DNA from: Lentimicrobium sp.
GTDB lineage: Bacteria > Bacteroidota > Bacteroidia > Flavobacteriales > Flavobacteriaceae
Direction of reading: 5' to 3'
Assembly: GCA_022758945.1 (NCBI GenBank)
Contig: JAEMQE010000224.1
Location: forward strand, 1-12,896
Length of the DNA stretch: 12,896 nt
Shown here one piece after another: positions 6,027 through 12,896 of this stretch. Under the pieces are notes generated by a model that had not been told where the DNA came from, ran no database searches, and saw nothing but the letters and a program-made list of their open reading frames with translations. Both the position numbers and the translations under genes were made by a program. Position 1 is the first letter of the stretch; each line of letters opens with the position of its first letter.

Positions 6027-8492
6027 TTGAGTGTACCTAAAATAATACTTGTTTTCTTCTTTTTCTGTTTTGGATCTGCAACTTTTGCACAATCTGCCCA
6101 TATAAAAGGAATTATTCTCGATAAAAATAATCAAGTTGTTGATAACGTGAACGTGTCTTGTTCTGGTAAAGGAACTAAATCAAACGAAAATGGTTTCTAT
6201 AGTTTAGAAGTTCCCACTAATCAAAAAGTAATAGTAGTTTTTTCACATGTTTCTTTGAAAAAAGTTACGGTTGCGGTTACCTTAAAACCTGACGAAGATT
6301 ATGAATTCGACTTGGTTATGAATGACAAAGATGAGCAAATGGGCGAAGTTGTCATTACGGTAAACAATAAAAAAAGAGTTCAGGGAATTACAATTATTGA
6401 ACCGGAATTAATTCGGAAAATTCCTGGTGCCAATGCCGGTGTCGAAAATATTTTGAAATCCTTGCCAGGTGTAAATTCCAATAATGAATTAAGTACACAA
6501 TATGCCGTTCGTGGCGGAAACTATGACGAAAATTTAGTTTATGTAAACGAAATCGAAGTGTATCGTCCTTTTTTGATTCGCTCTGGCCAGCAAGAAGGTT
6601 TGAGTTTTACCAATACCGATTTGGTTCAAAATGTTGATTTTTCTGCAGGAGGTTTTCAGGCAAAATTTGGAGATAAATTATCATCAGTATTAGACATTAC
6701 CTATCGAAAACCAACGAAATTTGGAGCGGTTGCCGAAGCGAGTTTTCTTGGTGCAAGCGTTGCTGTAGATGCCGTTTCTAAAAATAGAAAATGGTCTGAA
6801 GTTACCGGAATTCGCTATAGAAATAATTCACTTTTGGTAAATAGTCAGGAAACACAAACTAATTATACACCAATATTTGCGGATCTTCAAACCAACATTA
6901 ATTTCAAGTCTTCGGATAAATGGGAGTGGAGTTTTCTAGGTAATATTTCTCAAAACGATTACCAATATCAGCCTTTAACACGTCAAACAAATTTTGGAAC
7001 CATTGATAATCCAATGGCGCTATTAATTTATTATGAAGGCCAGGAAAAAGATAAATACACGACATATTTTGGAGCCGTAAAATCTACTTATATAGCTTCA
7101 AAAAATTCCACTTACAAACTAATTGTTTCGGCTTATAATACTAAAGAACAAGAGCATTTTGATATTTTGGCACAATATCGTTTAGGTGAAGTAGATTCAA
7201 ATTTTGGTTCCCAAAATTTCGGGAATGTCTCTTATACAAGAGGGATTGGCGGGCAACTCAATCACGCTCGAAATGATTTGGATGCATTAATTGTAAATAC
7301 CGAATTAAAAGGAATTCATAATTTTAATAAGAATCAGTTTGAATGGGGTGCAAAATTTACTCGCGAATCCATTCGTGACCGAGTGATTGAATGGGAAGTG
7401 ATTGATTCGGCGGGATTTTCATTAAATCCGCCCTTAAAATTTTTACCAAAAAATGACCAACCTTATTCGCCTTACACCGGACCATTGGTTCCTTATAATA
7501 ATGTAAGAGCAACTAATTTTGTTGACATCAACCGGTTTTCAGGCTATGCACAATGGAGTCGAAAAGGATACTTGGGAAACAACGAAATTTGGATGAATGC
7601 TGGTGTTCGATCTCAAAATTGGGAAGTTTCTGGCGATAATATTACGAGTACAACCCAAATTACTTTTAGTCCAAGAGCGCAATTTTCGTTGAAACCCAAT
7701 TGGAGCAAGGATATGTTTTTCCGACTTTCGGGAGGATTGTATCATCAGCCGCCTTTTTATCGAGAATTGAGAGATGCAGATGGAGTAGTACAACCGGGTG
7801 TCAAGGCACAACAATCCGTACATATCGTTTTGAGTAATGATTATAGTTTCAAAATGTGGAATCGCCCTTTTAAAATGGTTTCAGAATTGTATTATAAATC
7901 ATTGACAGATGTAAATCCTTATACTTTGGACAATGTTCGAATTCGTTATGTAGCAGCCAATAATGCCAAAGCGTATGCAGAAGGGCTTGACTTTAGATTA
8001 AACGGAGAATTTGTTCCAGGAACGGAATCTTGGTTTAGTTTTGGTTATCTAAAAACCGAAGAAAACATCGATAACAAAGGTTATATTTCGAGACCAACGG
8101 ATCAAAGATTGAAATTTGCGATTTTGTTCCAAGATTATATGCCAAGGATTCCAAGCATAAAATTGTATTTGAATTTGGTCTATAATACTGGATTACCAGG
8201 AGGTTCGCCATCGTATGCTGATCCTTATTTGTATCAAAACCGTTTGCGAGATTACCGTCGAGCCGATGTAGGTTTCTCCAAAGTTTTAATAGACGAACAA
8301 AATCCTTCTTCTAAAAGATGGTTGCAACCTTTCAAAGAATTGGCGATTGGATTAGAGATTTTCAACCTTTTCGACAATCAAAATGCGATTACCAATACTT
8401 GGGTTCGCGATGTGTATTCCAAAAATCAATATGCCATTCCTAATTATATGACTACTCGAGTTTTTAACGTGAAGGTGAATATGAGGTTTTGA
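6027..8492 (+). CDS. TonB-dependent outer-membrane receptor with carboxypeptidase-regulatory-like domain
   Basis: This is an 821-residue outer-membrane active transporter driven by TonB-ExbBD. Layout: signal peptide (residues 1-21, cleavage near TFA-QS); a CarboxypepD_reg-like beta-sandwich (about 24-103) typical of Bacteroidota receptors; a plug domain (about 107-230) with NILKSLPGVN (141-150) and YAVRGGNYDENLVYVNEIEV (159-178); then a 22-strand barrel ending in a C-terminal phenylalanine (KVNMRF). The start is a TTG codon 5 bp after the peptidase stop. An in-frame stop at 6012 and no ATG or GTG in between make it the only start that keeps the whole signal peptide. No SusD-like partner follows, so it is not a classic SusCD glycan pair. 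Substrate is unknown; the operon with an M23 peptidase suggests an envelope-related role. Confidence 0.92.
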   Translation: MSVPKIILVFFFFCFGSATFAQSAHIKGIILDKNNQVVDNVNVSCSGKGTKSNENGFYSLEVPTNQKVIVVFSHVSLKKVTVAVTLKPDEDYEFDLVMNDKDEQMGEVVITVNNKKRVQGITIIEPELIRKIPGANAGVENILKSLPGVNSNNELSTQYAVRGGNYDENLVYVNEIEVYRPFLIRSGQQEGLSFTNTDLVQNVDFSAGGFQAKFGDKLSSVLDITYRKPTKFGAVAEASFLGASVAVDAVSKNRKWSEVTGIRYRNNSLLVNSQETQTNYTPIFADLQTNINFKSSDKWEWSFLGNISQNDYQYQPLTRQTNFGTIDNPMALLIYYEGQEKDKYTTYFGAVKSTYIASKNSTYKLIVSAYNTKEQEHFDILAQYRLGEVDSNFGSQNFGNVSYTRGIGGQLNHARNDLDALIVNTELKGIHNFNKNQFEWGAKFTRESIRDRVIEWEVIDSAGFSLNPPLKFLPKNDQPYSPYTGPLVPYNNVRATNFVDINRFSGYAQWSRKGYLGNNEIWMNAGVRSQNWEVSGDNITSTTQITFSPRAQFSLKPNWSKDMFFRLSGGLYHQPPFYRELRDADGVVQPGVKAQQSVHIVLSNDYSFKMWNRPFKMVSELYYKSLTDVNPYTLDNVRIRYVAANNAKAYAEGLDFRLNGEFVPGTESWFSFGYLKTEENIDNKGYISRPTDQRLKFAILFQDYMPRIPSIKLYLNLVYNTGLPGGSPSYADPYLYQNRLRDYRRADVGFSKVLIDEQNPSSKRWLQPFKELAIGLEIFNLFDNQNAITNTWVRDVYSKNQYAIPNYMTTRVFNVKVNMRF

Positions 8493-8566
8493 TGGGGAAA
8501 GGAAGAATTATCAGTTTTGTGTAAGCTGAAATAAATATTGCAGTCAAGAAAATTTATAAAAATTAA
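8493..8566. other. Intergenic gap after the TonB receptor, nothing recognised
   Basis: This 74-bp gap contains no convincing terminator for the receptor operon and no clear promoter for the following hypothetical gene. It appears to be plain AT-rich spacer. Confidence 0.5.
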
Positions 8567-9223
8567 ATGATAAATAGAGAATTAATCAAACAAACAGAAC
8601 AAACCGAATGGGATTTTGTAAATGAAATTCTTTATAATATGTGCAAAGAAAATTTTACTCACGAACAGACTGATAAGGTTGTTGGGAAAGTAATTTTAAT
8701 TGGTCGAGCATATGCAGCAGCAATCGAAAGACGAAAAAATAAAACGGAACAAAATGATAATTTTTATATTGACAAAGTTGCACCAAAATTTAAAAAATCA
8801 GAATTAGATTTTTATCTAAACAAACTAAAATCTCATACGGAATTGACAGAAAAAAATATTCCAGAAATCCTAAAAGTTCATTTTTATTTAACCGATTTGA
8901 TTAAAGATTTGACGGAACAAAATAAAAGGTCTTTCTGTTCAAAATATTTACATTTTCATTTTCCACACTTGTTTTTTATTTATGACACCAGAGCAGTTAA
9001 AGCAATTGGACTTTTAAAAACCAAATTCCCACATAAATACAAAGAGCAAATTGATATGAATGGAATTGATAAAGAATATGCTTCATTTTTTTATAAATGT
9101 TTTGCTCAAAAAAACAAATTAGAAAATGAATATGGAAGAAGTTTATCGACCCGACATATTGACAATATATTAATGAAAATAATCGAACAAACACAGGAAA
9201 AGTCTACTCTCAAAAACAACTGA
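8567..9223 (+). CDS. Conserved-looking hypothetical protein, accessory
   Basis: This is a 218-residue cytoplasmic protein with no signal peptide or membrane segment; I cannot name its family. It is Lys-, Asn- and Glu-rich and almost all helical. Three stretches look like conserved motifs: GKVILIGRAYAAAIERR (40-56), FCSKYLHFHFPHLFFIYDTRA (123-143) and GRSLSTRHIDNILMKI (190-205). The middle motif, a helix with SKxLHF followed by a proline and FxIYDxRA, and the late RxxDxxL pattern recall helix-hairpin-helix/DNA-glycosylase-like folds. That resemblance is from memory and tentative. The codons are more AT-rich than those of the preceding receptor gene. It stands alone on the plus strand before the toxin-antitoxin region and has no clear promoter or terminator. 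It most likely belongs to the accessory segment. Confidence 0.6.
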   Translation: MINRELIKQTEQTEWDFVNEILYNMCKENFTHEQTDKVVGKVILIGRAYAAAIERRKNKTEQNDNFYIDKVAPKFKKSELDFYLNKLKSHTELTEKNIPEILKVHFYLTDLIKDLTEQNKRSFCSKYLHFHFPHLFFIYDTRAVKAIGLLKTKFPHKYKEQIDMNGIDKEYASFFYKCFAQKNKLENEYGRSLSTRHIDNILMKIIEQTQEKSTLKNN

Positions 9224-9261
9224 TTTTAAATTTTTGCCAATTCTCAATAAAGTCTTATTAC

Positions 9262-9323
9262 CCTATATCAAAATATTACTTTCCAAATCCGATTTTTCGA
9301 TCTTAAAATCAAAACCTAATTTT
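9262..9323 (+). repeat. Direct repeat copy 1 (displaced 3' end of the DUF2971 gene)
   Basis: These 62 bp match 10101-10162 in the same orientation with five mismatches (about 92% identity). The match begins just outside the stop codon of the DUF2971 gene and runs into its coding region. Between the two copies lies the higBA module, about 780 bp. Confidence 0.85.
9263..9323 (-). pseudogene. Remnant C-terminus of a DUF2971 paralogue
   Basis: On the minus strand this fragment reads KLGFDFKIEKSDLESNILI and a TAG stop (9263-9265). The intact DUF2971 protein ends KLGFDFTIEKSDLESDILI, so only two of these 19 residues differ. Homology stops abruptly a codon or so further upstream, where the frame meets a TGA, and there is no start. 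It is therefore a displaced or left-over gene end, not a gene. The near-identity suggests that the duplication is recent or was homogenised. Confidence 0.8.
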
Positions 9324-9414
9324 CCTCAACCGCTTTAAGACGAGAAATAGTATTCCATAAAATGGCTGTAAAATAAAAATTAAAAAATTTATTAGAAATA
9401 AATGAAATTTTAAG

Positions 9415-9444
9415 TTGTACTTTAGCGCAACTTTATTAGCTTTG
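9415..9444 (+). promoter_or_regulatory. Bacteroidota-type promoter of the higBA module
   Basis: TTG (9415-9417), a 19-nt spacer and TAGCTTTG (9437-9444) fit the -33/-7 consensus fully, with the same spacing as the promoter of the zapA operon. Transcription would start within a few bases of the GTG at 9449, giving an almost leaderless mRNA. Confidence 0.7.
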
Positions 9445-9448
9445 CTTT

Positions 9449-9805
9449 GTGGAAAAAGTATCAAAAATAAGAGTTGTAACATTTTATAAAGATTACTTTA
9501 CAGCATTCTTTATCAAACAACGAGAAAAAGTTCAAGATAAAATCACTTGGACTTTAGATTTAATTGAACAATTAGAAAAAGTTCCCGAAACGTATTTAAA
9601 ACATATTGAAAATACGGAAGGCTTATATGAAATAATAGCACCTCAAAAAAAGAATTAACCTATTTTTAGAATATTTTGTTTTTTCGATAAAGGGAAATTA
9701 ATAGTTTTGGCTAATGGATTTCAAAAGAAAACGCAAAAAACACCAAGAAAGGAAATTGACAAAGCATTAAAAATTAAAGAAGAATACCAAGATGAAAACA
9801 AGTAA
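9449..9805 (+). pseudogene. higB: HigB-like toxin gene interrupted by an in-frame stop
   Basis: The reading frame opens with GTG at 9449 and runs for 69 codons to a TAA at 9656-9658. It then continues in the same frame, open to TAA at 9803-9805. The two parts together (118 sense-length codons) look like one RelE/HigB-type mRNA-interferase toxin of the phage Gp49-like family. The first part has RVVTFYKDYFTAFF and LEKVPETYLKHIENTEGLYEI. The second has IFRIFCFFDKGKLIVLANGF and KKTQKTPRKEIDKALKIKEEY, the usual toxin C-terminus with its catalytic region. Removing the 6 bases TAACCT would join the halves (…QKKN-IFRIF…) with the spacing I expect of intact relatives. The end overlaps higA by 14 bp, as usual for this toxin-first operon. 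As it stands the toxin should be truncated and inactive, unless the stop is read through or is a sequencing error. Confidence 0.8.
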
Positions 9806-10091
9806 CTTAAAAACACTCGCAGAATTCAAAGAGGAGTTTTATGGAAAAAAAGGAACCGAAAAACGGGACAATTTAGAAAAAGGTTTCGAACAATTCAAAC
9901 TCGGTGTAATGATTCACGAAGCGAGAATTGAAAAAGGATTGACTCAAGAAGAACTTGCGATTCGAAGCGGAACAACAAAATCGTATATTTCAAGAATTGA
10001 AAATAATGTAAAAGAAGTTCGATTTTCTACTTTGCAAAAGATTGTGGAATTAGGATTAGGCGGGAAATTAGAACTTGCAATAAAACTATAA
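9792..10091 (+). CDS. higA: HigA-family antitoxin (Xre-type helix-turn-helix)
   Basis: This is a 99-residue cytoplasmic DNA-binding antitoxin. The C-terminal half is a classic Xre/HTH_3 domain (about residues 36-90); the recognition region is LTQEELAIRSGTTKSYISRIE (50-70). The N-terminal part (about 1-35) is charged and helical and is the likely toxin-binding segment. In such modules the antitoxin binds the toxin and represses their shared promoter, here the site before 9449. Its ATG lies inside the end of the toxin frame, so translation would be coupled in an intact operon. With the toxin frame broken, the antitoxin still appears complete and may act as a free repressor or protect against related toxins. 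The gene ends 10 bp from the end of the convergent DUF2971 gene, with no terminator visible between them. Confidence 0.88.
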   Translation: MKTSNLKTLAEFKEEFYGKKGTEKRDNLEKGFEQFKLGVMIHEARIEKGLTQEELAIRSGTTKSYISRIENNVKEVRFSTLQKIVELGLGGKLELAIKL

Positions 10092-10100
10092 ACTCCTAAT

Positions 10101-10162
10101 CCTATATCAAAATATCACTTTCCAAATCAGATTTTTCTATCGTAAAATCAAATCCTAATTTT
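10101..10162 (+). repeat. Direct repeat copy 2 (3' end of the intact DUF2971 gene)
   Basis: This is the partner of 9262-9323: 57 of 62 positions are identical and the orientation is the same. It covers the last 20 codons and the stop codon of the intact DUF2971 gene. Coding identity is well kept, with changes mostly at single bases. Confidence 0.85.
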
Positions 10163-10803
10163 GAAACTAATTCGATAACGAGGTTTTTATACCAGTTTTC
10201 TGATTTTGGGTGAATGTAGATTTTTTCGATTAATTGATTGATGTTCACATTTATTTTTAATCCATCGTTCAATTTGATATTGCTTTGCGTCACATCTGAA
10301 ATGATGCGAACTTCTCTTTCATACTGAAAACTTTTTCGCTTGAACAAGAAAGGAAAAAACATATCATCAAACGGAATGTATTCCTTTTTGTAATCAATGT
10401 AATTGACTTCACCAATGTATTGCTCGTATTTTTTTTCGGGAATAACGGCATTTTGCAATCTTCCAATCGTAGATTGAATGGCTAAACCTTCGCTGTTTTG
10501 GGTAAAAATTTGCCACATTGCAAAAGATTCGTATTCGTTGATGTGCCAACTACTAACGGCAACTTTTTCACGATGCGATTTATAATAATTAAGAAATTCA
10601 GGATTATTTATGGATAATTTTTTTATTTCCTCGTAGGTTGGTTCGCTAAAAGTACCTTCGTATTGATCTTCAAATTTATCTGAACGTGACATAAAAAGTT
10701 TCTGAGACATCAATAAATCAAGAAATTTTGATAAGTCTAGGTATTTCCAAACAATGGTGTTTGGGTCTTCTGGAAGCTTGATGTTTTTGTTGTTCAGGTA
10801 CAT
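10102..10803 (-). CDS. DUF2971 domain-containing protein
   Basis: This is a 233-residue cytoplasmic protein of the DUF2971 family, whose function is not established. Family landmarks are visible: WKYLDLSKFLDLLMSQKLFMSR (19-40), KFEDQYEG (43-50, usually KFxDPFEG), SSWHINEYESFAMW (84-97), EGLAIQST (105-112) and KRKSFQYEREVRII (156-169). The length is normal and the frame is intact. DUF2971 genes are often found in variable, accessory parts of genomes, which fits the toxin-antitoxin neighbour. The gene points toward higA (convergent, 10 bp apart). Its final 62 bp are duplicated beyond higBA, so its present 3' end may have arrived with that module. It begins 51 bp from the end of the msbA-like gene on the same strand and could receive read-through transcription from it. 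Confidence 0.82.
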   Translation of the reverse strand: MYLNNKNIKLPEDPNTIVWKYLDLSKFLDLLMSQKLFMSRSDKFEDQYEGTFSEPTYEEIKKLSINNPEFLNYYKSHREKVAVSSWHINEYESFAMWQIFTQNSEGLAIQSTIGRLQNAVIPEKKYEQYIGEVNYIDYKKEYIPFDDMFFPFLFKRKSFQYEREVRIISDVTQSNIKLNDGLKINVNINQLIEKIYIHPKSENWYKNLVIELVSKLGFDFTIEKSDLESDILI

Positions 10804-10831
10804 TTATGCTATTGTTTTGTATTCCGGATTC

Positions 10832-10851
10832 CCCCCTTGGGGGTAAGGGGG
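10832..10851. repeat. G/C-run hairpin between the ABC transporter and DUF2971 genes
   Basis: CCCCCTT (10832-10838) pairs with AAGGGGG (10845-10851) around a GGGGGT loop, followed on the plus strand by CTTTT. On the minus strand, the direction in which both neighbouring genes are read, no T-run follows, so it is at best a weak terminator there. The pure G/C runs stand out in this AT-rich DNA and look like a dispersed intergenic repeat. Confidence 0.5.
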
Positions 10852-10854
10852 CTT

Positions 10855-12684
10855 TTATTCAAACGACTGCATCGTTACTAATTTGTTATATGTTCCATTT
10901 AACGCAATTAGTTCATCGTGAGTTCCTTGTTCTACAATTTCACCTTTTTGCATTACCACAATTTTGTCTGCTTTTTGAATGGTCGAAAGTCGGTGCGCAA
11001 TCACAATCGAAGTTCTATTTTGCATCATGTTTTCTAATGCAACTTGTACGAATTTTTCGCTTTCAGTATCCAATGCTGATGTAGCTTCGTCCAAAATCAT
11101 AATCGGTGGATTTTTCAAAACGGCACGAGCAATTGACAATCGTTGTTTTTGGCCACCCGAAAGTTTGTTTCCGCTGTCGCCAATGTTGGTATAAATTCCA
11201 AGTGGTAAATCTTTGACAAATTCATAAGCATTGGCAATTTTTAAGGCTTCAATAATTTCCTCGTCGGTTGCGTTTAGTTTTCCTAATGAAATATTGGCTT
11301 TTATGGTGTCATTAAACAAAATGCTGTCTTGTGTCACCAATCCCATCAAACCCCGAAGCGATTGCAAATTCATATCTTTAATATTGATTGAATCAATAGT
11401 AATAGTTCCATCATTTACATCATAAAAACGAGTCAGCAAATTGGCAATGGTGCTTTTTCCGCTTCCAGATTGACCAACGAGCGCTAAGGTTTGTCCTTTT
11501 TTTACTTCAAGTGAAAAGTTATTCAAAACGGTTTCATCTTCGTATTTGAAGTTGATGTTTTTTAAGGATATTTTGTCTTCAAAAGTGGTTTTGGTAACAG
11601 CATTTTCCTTTGAAGTAATTTCGTTTTCTACTTCAAGAACTTCAAAAACACGCTCTGCTGCGGCCAACCCATTTTTTACGGCATACAATGCTTTTGAAAT
11701 CGCTTTTGCTGGAGTTAGAATATTGAAAGCTAAAGTTAGATATGCAATAAAAACTGCACCCTCAAGTGTTTTGTCTATTAAAACTAAATTCCCTCCATAA
11801 AAAAGTAAGCAGGCAATTGTTGTTACTCCTAAAAATTCGCTTAAAGGTGTTGCTAAATTATTTTTACTCCCAATACTGTTTGTTAAGTTCAATAATCGGG
11901 TTACTGATTTGTGAAACCTGCTTTTGAAATTAGTTTCGGCATTATAGCTTTTAATTACTTTAAGACCTCCTAAAGTTTCGTCAACAATAGAAATAAGGAA
12001 GCCACTTTCCCTTTGAGCTTCTAAAGATTGAGCTCTCAAATTTTTAGCTAGTTTTGAAATTATCCATCCTGAAATTGGCATAAAAATTAAAACAAATAAA
12101 GTCAGTTTTAAACTTATAATAAACATGGCTACTAATGCAAAAATAATAGTCAGAGGTTCTTTTACTACTAATTCTAATATAGAAAAAAAGGAGTTTTGAA
12201 CTTCGTTTACATCACCAAGCATACGCGCCATAATATCGCCTTTTCTTTTTTCGGAATAGTAGGAGATGGGTAATTCTACGATTTTATCATACATTGATTT
12301 TCTCAAATCCCTTAAAACGCCATTCTTCAAATGCATGATATGGTACGATGCGAGATAGTTAAATAAGTTTTTGAATAAAAACGTTATGATTACCATTAAT
12401 ACTACAAACAAAAGAACTACTTGAATGTTATTTTCCTTGGTTAATATTGAAATTTTATAATAAAAAAAGTCAGATCCATACTCCTTTATATTTCCTAGTC
12501 CCTTATATACTGGCTCTTTTAGTATCGTTTTGGTTTTACCAAAAAGTACTTCAAGCACCGGGAAAATGGTTAACATTGAAATAGTGCTGAATAAGGCATA
12601 CAAAATATTATATATCACATTCCAAATGATGTGTGATTTATACGGTTTTGTATAGGGAATTAGTTTTATTAAATTCTTGTCCAT
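10855..12684 (-). CDS. MsbA-like ABC exporter (fused permease and ATPase)
   Basis: This is a 609-residue half-transporter that works as a homodimer in the inner membrane. The N-terminal type-IV ABC exporter membrane domain (about residues 15-335) has six hydrophobic segments, near 18-42, 88-110, 165-190, 192-210, 283-303 and 308-325. The ATPase domain (about 370-605) has every motif: Walker A GQSGSGKST (404-412), Q-loop Q452, signature LSGGQKQR (508-515), Walker B IMILDEATSALD (528-539) with catalytic E533, and the switch histidine H564 (IAHRLST). In Bacteroidota such proteins are usually annotated as MsbA/lipid A exporter family; a lipid or drug substrate is inferred from the family. The ATG overlaps the stop codon of the upstream sugar-phosphate mutase by one base (TAATG), so translation is likely coupled. 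Confidence 0.92.
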   Translation of the reverse strand: MDKNLIKLIPYTKPYKSHIIWNVIYNILYALFSTISMLTIFPVLEVLFGKTKTILKEPVYKGLGNIKEYGSDFFYYKISILTKENNIQVVLLFVVLMVIITFLFKNLFNYLASYHIMHLKNGVLRDLRKSMYDKIVELPISYYSEKRKGDIMARMLGDVNEVQNSFFSILELVVKEPLTIIFALVAMFIISLKLTLFVLIFMPISGWIISKLAKNLRAQSLEAQRESGFLISIVDETLGGLKVIKSYNAETNFKSRFHKSVTRLLNLTNSIGSKNNLATPLSEFLGVTTIACLLFYGGNLVLIDKTLEGAVFIAYLTLAFNILTPAKAISKALYAVKNGLAAAERVFEVLEVENEITSKENAVTKTTFEDKISLKNINFKYEDETVLNNFSLEVKKGQTLALVGQSGSGKSTIANLLTRFYDVNDGTITIDSINIKDMNLQSLRGLMGLVTQDSILFNDTIKANISLGKLNATDEEIIEALKIANAYEFVKDLPLGIYTNIGDSGNKLSGGQKQRLSIARAVLKNPPIMILDEATSALDTESEKFVQVALENMMQNRTSIVIAHRLSTIQKADKIVVMQKGEIVEQGTHDELIALNGTYNKLVTMQSFE

Positions 12685-12896
12685 TAGTTTAATTGCATTG
12701 CAGCAATGATATTTTTGATTTTATTATTTAAAATAGTTTCTACCTTAGTGAAATTTTCAACGGAGTCTAATTCTGCATATACGCTGATATAAAATTTAAT
12801 TTTTGGATCGGTTCCACTTGGTCTGGAACAAATTTTAGAACAATCTTCGGTGTAATAAATCAATACATTTGATTTAGGTATATCCATTTTGGTTTC
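12684..12896 (-). CDS. Phosphoglucomutase/phosphomannomutase, C-terminal end (partial)
   Basis: Only the last 70 codons lie in the window; the frame stays open through the right edge (ETKMDIPKSNVL...), so the gene begins outside. The visible part is the C-terminal domain IV of the alpha-D-phosphohexomutase family, which interconverts hexose 1- and 6-phosphates. The phosphate-binding loop is present as SRPSGTDPKIKFYISV; the usual form is ARPSGTEPKIKFY. The piece just before it, IYYTEDCSKI, resembles the usual YYTEDGSKI with Cys in place of Gly. The stop codon overlaps the start of the ABC exporter by one base, so the two genes form an operon with the mutase first. Whether it prefers glucose or mannose phosphates cannot be told from this fragment. 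Confidence 0.88.
   Translation of the reverse strand, partial: ETKMDIPKSNVLIYYTEDCSKICSRPSGTDPKIKFYISVYAELDSVENFTKVETILNNKIKNIIAAMQLN

Noticed and set aside
8493..10854. Insertion sequence, prophage or CRISPR in the accessory region
   Set aside because: No transposase, integrase, phage structural gene, regularly spaced repeat or terminal inverted repeat is visible; only the pair of direct repeats around higBA is found.
10806..11800. Several plus-strand open frames antisense to the ABC exporter
   Set aside because: They overlap a gene with every ABC motif intact, and their translations show no signal or family pattern.

Overview
The window looks like chromosomal DNA from a flavobacterium (Bacteroidota, Flavobacterium-like). 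DNA is AT-rich. Promoters match the Bacteroidota form (TTG, about 19 nt, TAnnTTTG). The gene content also fits: a carboxypeptidase-regulatory/TonB receptor, a flavobacterial-type RNase Y, and ZapA beside a 6S-like RNA. The assignment comes from gene content and promoter style only; no species-level marker is present.

Left part (1-4311): a small outer-membrane beta-barrel gene ends in a clear intrinsic terminator and is followed by xerD, the chromosome-dimer resolvase. xerD converges on rny (RNase Y) across a bidirectional terminator flanked by inverted copies of a short repeat. Upstream of rny, on the minus strand, lies a cell-division operon: a ZapB-like coiled-coil gene, then zapA. Between zapA and rny is a 160-nt folded RNA with an 11-bp closing stem, an open central bubble and a terminal U-run. 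I read it as the 6S RNA (ssrS), matching the zapA-ssrS order known from gammaproteobacteria.

Middle part (4312-8492): a two-gene plus-strand envelope operon holds a secreted M23 (LytM-type) metallopeptidase with all catalytic residues, then a TonB-dependent receptor that starts with TTG 5 bp after the peptidase stop.

Accessory part (8493-10854): an unrecognised lysine-rich gene comes first. A higBA toxin-antitoxin module follows, whose toxin is interrupted by one in-frame TAA while promoter and antitoxin look intact. A DUF2971 gene follows on the minus strand. The last 62 bp of the DUF2971 gene are repeated, same orientation and about 92% identical, on the far side of higBA. The module therefore sits between direct repeats of a neighbouring gene's 3' end, the geometry expected of a small insertion that displaced and replaced that end. 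This is the most unusual structure in the window.

Right part (10855-12896, minus strand): an MsbA-like ABC exporter is translationally coupled (TAATG overlap) to the 3' end of a phosphoglucomutase/phosphomannomutase gene that runs off the window.
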